From Pseudoxanthomonas sp. X-1 (lineage in GTDB: Bacteria > Pseudomonadota > Gammaproteobacteria > Xanthomonadales > Xanthomonadaceae), in the NCBI RefSeq assembly GCF_020042665.1, contig NZ_CP083376.1, forward strand, positions 1,338,001 through 1,402,000: a stretch of DNA of 64,000 bases. Direction: 5' to 3'. The notes beneath the pieces are model-generated. The model did no database searches. It was given only the letters and a program-made list of their open reading frames with translations, and was not told the DNA's origin. The stretch's first letter is position 1; every line of letters starts with the position of its first letter. The position numbers were made by a program, and so were the translations under genes. Positions 20,801 to 29,611 of the stretch are shown here, in pieces.

Positions 20801-21919
20801 TCATTCCCCCGACACCGATGTGGATTGCCACTGGATCGAAACGATCTTCCAGCTCTTGCCGTCCTTCTTGAGGCTGAGCACTTCGCGGCTGCGCAACGTG
20901 GTCGGCTTGCCCTTGAGCGTGGTCTGGATGTCACTCTCGCTGCCGACCATCGCGGTACCGCCCATGGGCATGGAACCGAGCGTGACAGGCGTGATTTTCG
21001 CGTTCTTCAGGAATGCGATGTCCTCGCCGAGGTGGCCATTGGCGTAGTCGTCACGCGTCTGGATACGGCCGCCCTCACTGATGGTGGCGTTGGCTGCTAG
21101 CAGCGCGAGTGCGCCTGCGCGGTCGCCGTTCTGCAGGGCCTCGTGGAACGCCTTGGCCACGGCCTCTGCCTCCGGCACCGCCTTCGGTTTCATACCGTCC
21201 AGCGACAACGGTGCTTCGGCTGCTGGCGCAGCGGCTGCCGTGTGACCGTGCCCGTCTTCTGCTGCCGCTTTATCGTTGTGATCAGCGTCGCCGGACATGT
21301 CCATTCCCTGCATGTCTGGTGCTGCGGCATGAGCGCCCTCGTCGGCGTGGCCGCCATGACTGTGGGCATGATCGCCCTCGTCGTCCATATCCATGTCTTC
21401 ATCCGGCGGCGCCTTGGCCACGATGGCTTTGTATTCGGCCGGCGTCATGCCAGGCAGCTTCTCCAGAAAGGCCACCATGCTCCAGATGGTCGGGTCGTCG
21501 TGGCCGGCCTTGCCCCATGCCGGCATCGCGCTCATCTTGATGCCGTGCTTGATCACCCAGAAGGCGTCCTTCGGATCGACGTGCACCTTGGAGAGGTTGG
21601 GAGGCTGCGGGTACATGCCCACCCGCAGCTCGGAGTCGTTCACACCGGGCGAAAGATGGCAGCCCGTGCACATCGCCGCGTACTGGCCGGCGCCCTTCAG
21701 GATCAGTTGCGGGTCTTCGAGGTTGGGTACGCTCAGATCGTTCGAGTGCAGGTGGATCGAGCGGTTGCGCAGGGTTTGCAGCACGGCGAACACCGGCTTG
21801 GTGTGATGGTCGTCCGCGCCGATGTTATAGAGGCCGGAATAGACGAAGGCGCCGGCACCGACGGCCAGGACCCCCAAGGTGACGGCGACCGTGATGAGGT
21901 ATGCGCTGTGCTTTTTCAT
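20801..21919 (-). CDS. Cytochrome c with His/Met linker and C-terminal NTF2-like domain
   Basis: A 372-residue exported protein with three parts. An N-terminal anchor (YLITVAVTLGVLAVGAGAFVY) leads to a mono-haem cytochrome c domain with haem motif CTGCH (about residues 84-88) and a later Met-containing ligand region (IKMSAMPAWG). A linker of about 60 residues is dense in His, Asp and Met (DMDMDDEGDHAHSHGGHADE). The C-terminal 120 residues (EAVAKAFHEALQNGDRAGAL...) resemble the SnoaL/NTF2-like fold. It could pass electrons to or from the neighbouring oxidases, with the linker holding copper. That role is inference; the domain order is seen directly. Confidence 0.8.
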   Translation of the reverse strand: MKKHSAYLITVAVTLGVLAVGAGAFVYSGLYNIGADDHHTKPVFAVLQTLRNRSIHLHSNDLSVPNLEDPQLILKGAGQYAAMCTGCHLSPGVNDSELRVGMYPQPPNLSKVHVDPKDAFWVIKHGIKMSAMPAWGKAGHDDPTIWSMVAFLEKLPGMTPAEYKAIVAKAPPDEDMDMDDEGDHAHSHGGHADEGAHAAAPDMQGMDMSGDADHNDKAAAEDGHGHTAAAAPAAEAPLSLDGMKPKAVPEAEAVAKAFHEALQNGDRAGALALLAANATISEGGRIQTRDDYANGHLGEDIAFLKNAKITPVTLGSMPMGGTAMVGSESDIQTTLKGKPTTLRSREVLSLKKDGKSWKIVSIQWQSTSVSGE

Positions 21920-21930
21920 AGGTCAATCCC

Positions 21931-23214
21931 TCAGAACCAGAAGCGGATGCCGGCCACGATCTGCCGGTCGAGTACGGGTTCGTGATCCTGCCGAGCGTAG
22001 TCGGCCGTGGTGCCGACACGGCGGACCCAGCTCACGCCGATGTACGGAGCAAACTGGCGGTGGATCTCGTAGCGCAAGCGCAGGCCGAACTGCACATCGG
22101 ATACGCCACTGCCGATGCGTCGTAGCGGGTCGTCCTTGCCGTACAGGTTGATCTCGGCTTCCGGCTGCAGGATCAGCCGCTGGGTGAACAGCAGTTCGTA
22201 TTCGGCACGCAGGCGCGCTGCTGTGCGACCGCCGGCGCCCACGTAAGCGGTGGCCTCCAGCTCGAACCAGTACGGCGCCAACCCCTGCACACCGAACGCG
22301 GCCCATGTCCGCTTCGGACCCTCGCCGAAATCCTGGCGCGCGCCGAGCTGGGTGCCCCAATAGGTGGCAATGCTGTGATTCCAAAAGGCTTCCAGCCCAC
22401 CATCGTCCAGCTTTCCGCGGCTGCGTTCGCCTTCCGTACGAATCCACAGCTTGTTCGTGTCGTTGCCGTACCAGCCTTCGGCTTCCCAGGCTTGACCATT
22501 CGCGTCGCGGCCGTGGAAAGCCTCCAACTGGTCGATCAGCAACATGCCCAGCGGCGTGTTGTCGGCCATGTCCATGCCCTGCATGGAGCCGTAGCCCACA
22601 CCGTCGGAATAGTCGGGACTACGCGCATCAGGGGGCGGACTGCCACCTTGCATGGGGCCCATCGTCATTCCCGACATCGCGCCCATGCCGGCCATGCCGC
22701 TCTGGTCCTTCTGCGACATCGCACCATGATCCATGCCGGCCATGCCAGCGTGATCCATTCCTTTCATCGCCTCCGGACTCATGCCGGTCATCGACCCGTG
22801 ATCCATCCCCGACATGTCGCCGGTCGTTGTCGTCGATGCAGCAGGGTTGGCGGGTTTCTGCATGCCCTGCATGCTGTCGTGATCCATGCCGGGCATGGCG
22901 CTGTGGTCCATACCATCCGCGCCGTTCATGGGGCTGGGAGCGGAGGTCGCCGGAGCGGGAACGGGTTTCTTCTTAGCCTTCTTGACGGGCGTTTTCGTCG
23001 CCGGTTTTGCCGTACTGCTCGGGGTTGCGGGCGTCGTCATGCCGGACATGCTGCCGTGTTCCATGCCGGGCATGGAACTCATGTCCGTGGACGAGGTACC
23101 GCTCGCAGGCGGTGCGCTCTGCGCCATGACCGCCAGAGGAAACGCCAGCAACAGCGCGGCCAGCAGCGCCGAACGATGCGGAACAATTAGGTCGTCGCGA
23201 CGAGGCATGTTCAT
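21931..23214 (-). CDS. copB: CopB, outer-membrane copper resistance protein
   Basis: A 427-residue CopB. After the signal peptide (residues 1-31) comes a long Met/His-rich copper-binding region made of degenerate repeats of the form MxGMDHxxM (about residues 45-220), with an Ala/Lys/Pro spacer (KTPVKKAKKKPVPAP). The C-terminal 210 residues form a beta-barrel (YWGTQLGARQDFGEG through the terminal aromatic residue FWF), which places it in the outer membrane. The start overlaps the copA stop by 4 bp, the classical copAB arrangement. Confidence 0.93.
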   Translation of the reverse strand: MNMPRRDDLIVPHRSALLAALLLAFPLAVMAQSAPPASGTSSTDMSSMPGMEHGSMSGMTTPATPSSTAKPATKTPVKKAKKKPVPAPATSAPSPMNGADGMDHSAMPGMDHDSMQGMQKPANPAASTTTTGDMSGMDHGSMTGMSPEAMKGMDHAGMAGMDHGAMSQKDQSGMAGMGAMSGMTMGPMQGGSPPPDARSPDYSDGVGYGSMQGMDMADNTPLGMLLIDQLEAFHGRDANGQAWEAEGWYGNDTNKLWIRTEGERSRGKLDDGGLEAFWNHSIATYWGTQLGARQDFGEGPKRTWAAFGVQGLAPYWFELEATAYVGAGGRTAARLRAEYELLFTQRLILQPEAEINLYGKDDPLRRIGSGVSDVQFGLRLRYEIHRQFAPYIGVSWVRRVGTTADYARQDHEPVLDRQIVAGIRFWF

Positions 23215-24983
23215 GACACCACCACCTCGCGGAACATGCCCGCTTCCATGTGATACAGCATGTGGCAGTGATAGGCCCAGCGACCGAGGTTGTCGGCGCT
23301 CACTCCGTAGGTAATGCGCTGCGCGGGTTGCACGTTGATGGTGTGCTTGCGCACCTGGAATTTACCGTCCGGGCTTTCCAGCTCGCTCCACATGCCGTGC
23401 AGGTGGATCGGGTGGTTCATCATGGTGTCGTTGACCAGCACCACGCGCAGTCGCTCGCCGCTGCGGAAGTGCACTGGCGTGGCGTCGGAGAACTTCACGC
23501 CGTCGAACGACCACATGTAGCGCTCCATGTTGCCGGTGAGGTGCAACTCGATCTCGCGGCTGGGTTCCCGTTTGTCGATGGAGCCGCCAAGGGTGTGCAG
23601 GTCGGCGTAGGTGAGCACGCGGCGGCCGTTGTCGCGCAAGCCCGTGCCCGGATCGTCGAGGTTGGTACGCGGCATGTCGACGTGCATGTCGACGCCGGGA
23701 TTGTGGTATTCGGTACGGGCATGGCGCACCACCGGTGCGGCCGCCGCTGCCATGCCGCTCATGTCCATGCCGGGCATGTCCTGCATCCCGGTCATGCCCG
23801 ACATCCCTTGCATATCGCCGTGTCCGGCGCTGCCCTGCGCCATCGCGCCCATCATGTCCACCATGCTCACGGGCATGCGCGGATCCATTGCCGGCACGGT
23901 CGCTTCCATGCCGATTCTCGGTGCCAACATGCCGCGTGCGTAGCCTGTGCGGTCGATCGACTGGGCGAAGATCGTGAACGCCCGGTCTTCCTGCGGCTCG
24001 ACGAGCACGTCGTAGGTCTCGGCCACTGAAATGCGGAACTCGTCGACTGGCACCGGCGCCACGTCCTGGCCGTCGGCGGAGATCACCGTCATCTTCAGGC
24101 CGGGAATTCGCACGTCGAAAATCGTCATCGCCGAGCCGTTGATGAAGCGCAGCCGGACCTTTTCACCGGGCTTGAACAGGCCGGTCCAGTTGCCCGCCGG
24201 GGCGGTGCCGTTCATCAGGTAGGTATAGGTGTAACCCGAGACGTCGCTGAGATCCGTCGGATTCATGCGCATCTGATTCCACATCTTGCGCTCGGCCAGC
24301 GCCTGACGAAGCCCCCGATCGCGTACGTCGCGGAAGAACTCGGGTGCGGTGGGCTGCGCGAAGTTGTAGTAATCGCTCTGGCGCTTCAGCGTGGCGAAGA
24401 TGTGCTCGGGGCTGGCGTCGCTCCAGTCGTTGAGCATCACAACGTAGTCGCGGTCACTCGGGTTGCGCTCCGGTCCGGCCGGGTCGATCACCAGCGAACC
24501 GTACAGGCCGGTCTGTTCCTGGAATCGCGAATGCGAGTGGTACCAGTAGGTGCCGCTCTGGCGCACCGGGAAGCGATAGGTGAAGGTTTCGCCCGGCGCA
24601 ATGCCGGGGAAGCTGATGCCCGGTACGCCATCCTCGCGGAAGGGCAGGATGATGCCGTGCCAGTGAATGGACGTGGGTACCCGCAGTCGGTTGGTCACCC
24701 GCAGCGTGACGGTGGTGCCTTCCTTCCAGCGCAAGGTCGGCCCTGGAATGCCGCCATTGACCGTGGTGGCGACCCGTGGCCGGCCGGTGTAGTTGACCAT
24801 CGTCTCGGAGATATCGAGCGCAAAGTCGGTCCCGCTCAGGGTGGCGGGTTGACCCGCGCTGGCCAGCGCCCAGGCTTTTGACGGGCGCAGCAGACCAAGT
24901 GCGGCGACCGTGCCGCCGAGGGCGAGACCATGGACGAAACGACGCCGCGACAAGTCCATCGGGGGCGGGTAAAGGGATTTCAT
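23211..24983 (-). CDS. copA: CopA, periplasmic multicopper oxidase (copper resistance)
   Basis: A 590-residue multicopper oxidase that oxidises Cu(I) and binds copper in the periplasm. A Tat signal (LSRRRFVHGLALGGTVAAL) exports it folded. Copper motifs in order: HWHG, YWYHSHSRFQEQTG, HPIHLHGM and HCHMLYHMEAGMF, with Met as the probable axial type-1 ligand. A Met-rich insert (residues about 365-410, with repeats such as MQGMSGMTGMQDMPGM) is typical of CopA. It heads the minus-strand copper operon behind the promoter at 25075-25126 and overlaps copB by 4 bp. Confidence 0.95.
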   Translation of the reverse strand: MKSLYPPPMDLSRRRFVHGLALGGTVAALGLLRPSKAWALASAGQPATLSGTDFALDISETMVNYTGRPRVATTVNGGIPGPTLRWKEGTTVTLRVTNRLRVPTSIHWHGIILPFREDGVPGISFPGIAPGETFTYRFPVRQSGTYWYHSHSRFQEQTGLYGSLVIDPAGPERNPSDRDYVVMLNDWSDASPEHIFATLKRQSDYYNFAQPTAPEFFRDVRDRGLRQALAERKMWNQMRMNPTDLSDVSGYTYTYLMNGTAPAGNWTGLFKPGEKVRLRFINGSAMTIFDVRIPGLKMTVISADGQDVAPVPVDEFRISVAETYDVLVEPQEDRAFTIFAQSIDRTGYARGMLAPRIGMEATVPAMDPRMPVSMVDMMGAMAQGSAGHGDMQGMSGMTGMQDMPGMDMSGMAAAAAPVVRHARTEYHNPGVDMHVDMPRTNLDDPGTGLRDNGRRVLTYADLHTLGGSIDKREPSREIELHLTGNMERYMWSFDGVKFSDATPVHFRSGERLRVVLVNDTMMNHPIHLHGMWSELESPDGKFQVRKHTINVQPAQRITYGVSADNLGRWAYHCHMLYHMEAGMFREVVVS

Positions 24984-25074
24984 GCGGCTCCTCTAGAGTC
25001 ATCGCTTTGACTTAGCTGTGGGTCCGCCGCGAAGCTGGGTGCAGAAAGGCGCGGTCTAACACCACCGGTCAATC

Positions 25075-25126
25075 GTAGGTAGCGGCTCCTGTCGAACCAG
25101 TGACGCGATGATTACATTGATGTAAT
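25075..25126 (-). promoter_or_regulatory. Putative CopR box and promoter of copA
   Basis: The palindrome ATTACATTGATGTAAT (25111-25126) has perfect 6-bp arms and resembles described CopR/CusR operators. It lies 36 bp from the block GTAGGTAGCGGCTCCTGTCG (25075-25094), which is repeated upstream of the copper ATPase. It sits in the 260-bp divergent region between copA and copR and may serve both directions. Confidence 0.7.
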
Positions 25127-25243
25127 ACTTTCGTCATGTTGGCGGCAGGAGCGCTAAGCTAGCTTCCACGCGAATGGACAAAAATCCCAACGTGACTTGC
25201 GAAGTTCGAAGACGCGAGCACGACAAACCGGTGTGAGTGTGCG

Positions 25244-25927
25244 ATGAAGCTGCTGGTCGTCGAGGACGAGAACAAAACTGCGGACTACGTCCGCCAAGGC
25301 TTGGCCGAAGCCGGTTTTACCGTTGACCTTGCCCGCAACGGGCTCGATGGCCACCACATGGCCATGAACGAGCACTACAACCTCGTCATTCTGGACGTCA
25401 TGTTGTCTGGAATGGACGGATGGCAAATCCTTCGGGAGATCAGAGCCTCCGGCAGCCAGGTCCCCGTGTTGTTTCTCACTGCGCGCAGCAACGTGGACGA
25501 TCGTGTCCAGGGCTTGGAACTCGGCGCAGACGATTACCTCGTCAAACCGTTCGCATTTTCCGAGCTGCTGGCTCGCGTACGCACCCTGCTGCGCAGGGGC
25601 ATTGCACCCATGCACCATGATCGTATCCAGATAGCAAATCTTGAGCTGGATTTGGCGCGCCGGCGTGCCACGAGAGCAGGACGCAGGATCAATCTGACGA
25701 ACAAGGAGTTTGCGTTGCTTGAGCTGTTGGCGCGGCGTCAGGGTGAGGTGCTCCCTCGTTCCCTGATCGCTTCTCAAATCTGGGACATGAATTTCGACAG
25801 TGACACCAACGTGATCGATGTTGCCATTCGCCGGCTACGCGCAAAGATCGACGACAACTTCGAGCCGAAGCTCATCCAGACCGTGCGGGGAATGGGCTAC
25901 ATGTTGGATGTTCACGATGACGGCTAG
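25244..25927 (+). CDS. copR: CopR, copper-responsive OmpR-type response regulator
   Basis: A 227-residue response regulator. The receiver domain (residues 1-115) has the acidic pair in VVEDEN, the phospho-acceptor Asp51 ([10 protein letters not shown]) and the conserved Lys in DDYLVKPF. The winged-helix DNA-binding domain follows ([24 protein letters not shown] to VRGMGYMLD). It is of the heavy-metal (CopR/CusR/CzcR) group and is divergently transcribed from copA. Its 3' end overlaps copS by 11 bp. The palindrome at 25111-25126 is the likely operator. Confidence 0.94.
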   Translation: MKLLVVEDENKTADYVRQGLAEAGFTVDLARNGLDGHHMAMNEHYNLVILDVMLSGMDGWQILREIRASGSQVPVLFLTARSNVDDRVQGLELGADDYLVKPFAFSELLARVRTLLRRGIAPMHHDRIQIANLELDLARRRATRAGRRINLTNKEFALLELLARRQGEVLPRSLIASQIWDMNFDSDTNVIDVAIRRLRAKIDDNFEPKLIQTVRGMGYMLDVHDDG

Positions 25928-27353
25928 GCTCGCCATTTTCCGTCGTCCTGCCTCGCTGGCATTGCGCGTGACCACGCTCGTCGGGGTGGCCATGACGGTC
26001 GTATTCCTGGCCTTCAATTGGGTCAGCGACCAGTCCCTCAGACAGCACTTTGCAGAAATGGATGGCGACGAGTTGAACGTCGTATTCAACTCCGTCGTCC
26101 GGGCGTTGCGCGAAGTGGATTCTGACGCCGATAAAACCGCTCTCCAGCGTGCCGTGAGAGGACATCACGGGGTTTATTACTACGTGGCAGATGCGAACGG
26201 CAATACGGTTTATGCGGAAGACATTGGTCCGGACCTGTCACGGTTGGTCGCGATCAGCAAACCTGTCGATCATGTAGACAATCGGAACCTGAAGGTCTGG
26301 CAGGAGGGCGGGAAGTCCTACCGCGGAGCCGTTGTTCGTGTGGAAGCGAATGCCGACCATAGAGCCTATCTCGTAGCCGTTGCGGCAGACATCGGCATAC
26401 ATCTTGTCTTTCTCAAAAGTTTCGAACGGATGCAGATATGGGCGGTTTTCATCGTCATGTGCATCGCGATACTGGTCGCATGGCTCGCGGTGCAATGGGG
26501 ACATCTTCCGATACGAAAGACGAATGCGGAGATCCGCAAAATTAGCTCGTCAAAGCTGGATATGAGGCTGAACCCCAAGGACGTCCCGATCGAACTTGAG
26601 GAATTGGTCATCTCGTTCAACGACGTGCTGGGTCGGATTGAAGATGGTTTCGCGCGGTTGGCGAATTTTTCCGCCGATATCGCCCACGAATTGCGGACCC
26701 CGACGACCAATTTGACGACGCAGACCGAAGTGGCGCTTAGGCAAGGCCGGTCCACCGCGGAATACCGTGAAATCCTTTACTCAAACCTGGAAGAGTTGAA
26801 CCGCATGAGTCGAATGATCAGCGATATGCTGTTCCTCGCTCAGACGGAGAACGATCCGCGGAATCTCCATCTGACGGATGTGGATTTGGCGCAACTGGTC
26901 AAAGGGATATTCGAGTATTTCGAGGCATGGGCGGAAGATCGAGAAGTGTTGTTGCAACTTTACGGATGGGCTGCGCCGATTCGAGCAAACCGAGAAATGT
27001 TGCTTCGCGCACTGAGCAATCTCTTGTCGAACGCGATTCGTTATACGCCGCGAGGTGCATCGGTGACGGTGAGACTGGTCCAAGGTGTATCCGCCACCAC
27101 CGTCACGGTCGAGAATCCTGGCGATAAGCTTCCTCCAGAAGTCTTGCCACGACTTTTCGACCGCTTCTATCGCGCCGATCCCTCGCGTCAACGTAAAGGA
27201 GAGGGAGCTGGCTTGGGGCTTGCCATTGTCAAATCAATCGTTGAAGCACATGGAGGCAAGGTGCTCGTAACGTCTGACGATGCGATGACTAAGTTCCAGG
27301 TTACGTTACCCCATATCGCAGCGACCATTCGTCCGGCGTCAGGAAGGCTCTAG
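25917..27353 (+). CDS. copS: CopS, heavy-metal sensor histidine kinase
   Basis: A 478-residue inner-membrane sensor kinase. The first membrane helix ([20 protein letters not shown]) is followed by a periplasmic sensing domain to about residue 175, a second helix ([21 protein letters not shown]), HAMP, the H-box [16 protein letters not shown] with the phospho-His near residue 258, an N box ([13 protein letters not shown]) and glycine-rich G boxes ([20 protein letters not shown]). ATG at 25917 overlaps the end of copR; a longer open frame from 25818 would read through copR in another phase and is rejected. It phosphorylates CopR in response to periplasmic copper, by family. Confidence 0.94.
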   Translation: MTARLAIFRRPASLALRVTTLVGVAMTVVFLAFNWVSDQSLRQHFAEMDGDELNVVFNSVVRALREVDSDADKTALQRAVRGHHGVYYYVADANGNTVYAEDIGPDLSRLVAISKPVDHVDNRNLKVWQEGGKSYRGAVVRVEANADHRAYLVAVAADIGIHLVFLKSFERMQIWAVFIVMCIAILVAWLAVQWGHLPIRKTNAEIRKISSSKLDMRLNPKDVPIELEELVISFNDVLGRIEDGFARLANFSADIAHELRTPTTNLTTQTEVALRQGRSTAEYREILYSNLEELNRMSRMISDMLFLAQTENDPRNLHLTDVDLAQLVKGIFEYFEAWAEDREVLLQLYGWAAPIRANREMLLRALSNLLSNAIRYTPRGASVTVRLVQGVSATTVTVENPGDKLPPEVLPRLFDRFYRADPSRQRKGEGAGLGLAIVKSIVEAHGGKVLVTSDDAMTKFQVTLPHIAATIRPASGRL

Positions 27354-27649
27354 CCGATACATTTTCATTGTGCGTCAAGAGATGGTCGGCCCACGTTGCC
27401 GACCGATCTCTGAGTTTGTCGTACCAGCGCCTTCCGTCGCTTATGAAAGGCAAATCCACCGCCCCTTAAAAGCGTGTCGGCTCGGTTCCGATCTCGGGCA
27501 CCGATTCTAAGGCCGCCTCTTCAAAGAGGCGGTTTTCTTCTTGTGCGCTTGGTCGCTCGGCCGCGCTGGACTCCTCGATCCCAATCAGGGGGCATCGATA
27601 TACCTTCGACGGCAACGAAAGGGACACCGCCATGCTGGTGTTCGCTGGC
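27354..27649. other. Junction between copper island and relaxase gene
   Basis: A gene-free stretch between the ends of two converging units (copRS and the relaxase). It holds a rho-independent terminator (27513-27538). Just before that is a short segment with TCGG-CTCGGTT-CCGA followed by CTCGGGCACC (about 27479-27502), which looks like the T-arm and 3' acceptor strand of a tRNA. No matching 5' acceptor or D-arm is visible, so I do not call a tRNA. It could mark the edge of the inserted copper island. Confidence 0.4.
27513..27538 (+). terminator. Rho-independent terminator after copS
   Basis: An 8-bp perfect stem CCGCCTCT/AGAGGCGG with loop TCAA is followed by TTTTCT. The T-run lies on the right, so it ends rightward transcription from copRS; it may also shield that unit from the converging relaxase transcript. 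Confidence 0.85.
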
Positions 27650-29611
27650 TCAATTGATGGAGGGTCCGCGACTTCGACCGAACTCCCAAGATACGTTGCT
27701 GCCCCTTACCGTCGCGGCAAGCTGCTGTCCCAGCCTCTGCTCGATTACCGGCTTCCACGGCACCAAGCTGAATCCCTTGCCGTCATCGAGCATCGCGTAG
27801 CGCCCGCTGGCGAGCGTGAGACTGCGGCGGTAGATGCCCGCCGCGCGCTCGCCGTCGGCCAGCGGCCGATGTGTCAAGCCAGTTTCGGTCGCGATTTCCT
27901 GCGCGACCTTCGCTAGCTCGCGGCCGCGCAACGTCGCCAACAGGTTCCGCGCCAGGATCACCCTCTGCCCGCGATGCTCGGCTAATCCCTGTTCGGCCAG
28001 GAAGTCGGCGCGCTGGCGCAGCGCGTCCTTGACCTCGGCGCCGAAGCCCAAGTCGCCCAGCCCCTTGCCACCGCCGACCAACTGCTGGTCGAGCCAGGTG
28101 GCACCGATCACGCGCGCCTGCCGTTCGATCGGCAGGTGCGATTTCAGCTCCACCGCCACGCCGCCGCCAAGACGCTGCGCGTCGTACTGGCGGCCCCGTT
28201 CGGCCAAGTCGCCGGGGACGCGCCAGACGCCTTCGGCCTCGCGCTCCACGATGCCGGCGCGGCGCAGGGCTTCGAGACGGCGCACATGGGCGGCCACCAC
28301 TTCGCGCGGGTCGCGGTCGGACGTGGCCTGGCCTTGGGCGATGGCCAGGTGAAGATCGGTGCGGTACACGCCATCAACGGCCAGCGCAGCAATGTTGCGG
28401 TCGGCCGCCCGTACATCTGCCGCACCTTTCACCTCCACCACGGCGCCGGTCGGGTACTGCTCCAGCTCCGACCGCGGCGGCAGCGCGACGTAGTGCGCCT
28501 TGCCGTCGGTGCCATCGACGATCAGATAGCCCTTGTCGTACAGCTCGTCGGCCAGCCCCTTGCCGGCGACTCGGCCGACAAGCGTGCGGCCGTCGTTGGT
28601 CGGTTCGAACACGGCCAGCTCGCGAGACTTGCCACTCATCGCTCGCTGCATGGTGCGGATGATGTCGCCGCGCTCGCCCATCGCCCGCAAGGTCGGTTCG
28701 GCCTCGGCATGGATGGTCCACACTCCGGGCTGCGGCTCGGTCGCCAGACCCATGCGCTGCAAGCGTTGCAGGCGGCCGATCAGCACTTGCCGCTGGCGTT
28801 GCAGACGAGGTTCGGCGAAGCGTTCGACGCGCACCAGGCCGTCGTCGCCGGCCTCGCGCTGCAAGGTGCGATCCAGCCCCGTCCATCGCTCCTGTTCCAC
28901 CTCGCGCTGCATGGCGCGCTGCATCTCCAGCTCGGTACGCGGCCCCAGCCATTCGGTCGCCAGCTCCGACGCCCGCCGGCGCATCCCCTCGGCGATGTAG
29001 TCGCGCGAAATGATGAGGTCTTTGCCGGTGTCGTCCTTGCCGCGCAGGACGACATGCGTGTGCGGGTTGTCCGTGTTCCAGTGATCGACCGCCACCCATT
29101 CCAGCCGCGTGCCCAGGTCGGCCTCCAGGCGCGCCATTAAGTGCCGAGTGTAGGTGCGCAGGTCGTCGAGCTGTTCGGCATCCTCCGGCGAGACGATGAA
29201 CCGGAACTGGTGGCGATCATCGGCGCCGCGCTCTTTGAACGCTTCGAGGTCGGCATCGTCAGTCGTCGGCCCGTAGGCACGGCCCGGCCCGCCCTGGCGA
29301 TCGACGCCTCCGCGCTCGATGTAGCGTAGGTGCGCAGCGGTCGAACGCGGCCCAGCCTGCGCCAGATTCACCAGCCGGGCCTTGATCGTCACGCGCCGCG
29401 CATTTACCCCAAGTCCCCGCCCGGCGAAGCGCGCCGCGACGTGGCCGCGGCCCAGCCGGGAACCGGGTCGTTGACCGATCCTGCCGGCCGTTTTGCCGAG
29501 CTTCGCGCCGGCCTTGTTGGCCTGCCGCAGCACCTTGTTGACGAACGCATCGCCGCGATGCTTGGGCGCACCAGGTCGAACGCGGAAACGATCATCGTCG
29601 CGGCTGCTCAT
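27650..29611 (-). CDS. Conjugative relaxase, MOBP / RlxS type (DUF3363)
   Basis: A 653-residue relaxase that nicks the transfer origin and leads the DNA strand into the recipient. The N-terminal region is basic. The relaxase core has the metal-binding histidine motif VDHWNTDNPHTHVVLRG (about residues 170-187), and a Tyr-containing region before it (AAHLRYIERGG near residue 96) offers a candidate catalytic tyrosine. The C-terminal half matches the DUF3363 extension found in VirD2-like relaxases of these ICEs. ATG at 29611 has GGAG seven bases upstream and starts MSSRDDDRFRVRPG, the family form; the open frame extends to 29737. It is overlapped by the preceding 147-aa ORF. Confidence 0.93.
   Translation of the reverse strand: MSSRDDDRFRVRPGAPKHRGDAFVNKVLRQANKAGAKLGKTAGRIGQRPGSRLGRGHVAARFAGRGLGVNARRVTIKARLVNLAQAGPRSTAAHLRYIERGGVDRQGGPGRAYGPTTDDADLEAFKERGADDRHQFRFIVSPEDAEQLDDLRTYTRHLMARLEADLGTRLEWVAVDHWNTDNPHTHVVLRGKDDTGKDLIISRDYIAEGMRRRASELATEWLGPRTELEMQRAMQREVEQERWTGLDRTLQREAGDDGLVRVERFAEPRLQRQRQVLIGRLQRLQRMGLATEPQPGVWTIHAEAEPTLRAMGERGDIIRTMQRAMSGKSRELAVFEPTNDGRTLVGRVAGKGLADELYDKGYLIVDGTDGKAHYVALPPRSELEQYPTGAVVEVKGAADVRAADRNIAALAVDGVYRTDLHLAIAQGQATSDRDPREVVAAHVRRLEALRRAGIVEREAEGVWRVPGDLAERGRQYDAQRLGGGVAVELKSHLPIERQARVIGATWLDQQLVGGGKGLGDLGFGAEVKDALRQRADFLAEQGLAEHRGQRVILARNLLATLRGRELAKVAQEIATETGLTHRPLADGERAAGIYRRSLTLASGRYAMLDDGKGFSLVPWKPVIEQRLGQQLAATVRGSNVSWEFGRSRGPSIN

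Noticed and set aside
22640..23120. Repeated MxGMDH-coding DNA as a non-coding repeat array
   Set aside because: It is in frame within copB and encodes the Met/His copper-binding region typical of the family.
25818..25916. Longer N-terminus of copS
   Set aside because: The added 33 residues read through copR in another phase and precede the normal kinase N-terminus; ATG 25917 is the natural coupled start.
27474..27510. tRNA gene before the copS terminator
   Set aside because: Only a T-arm-like and 3' acceptor-like part is visible; no 5' acceptor, D-arm or anticodon arm pairs with it.
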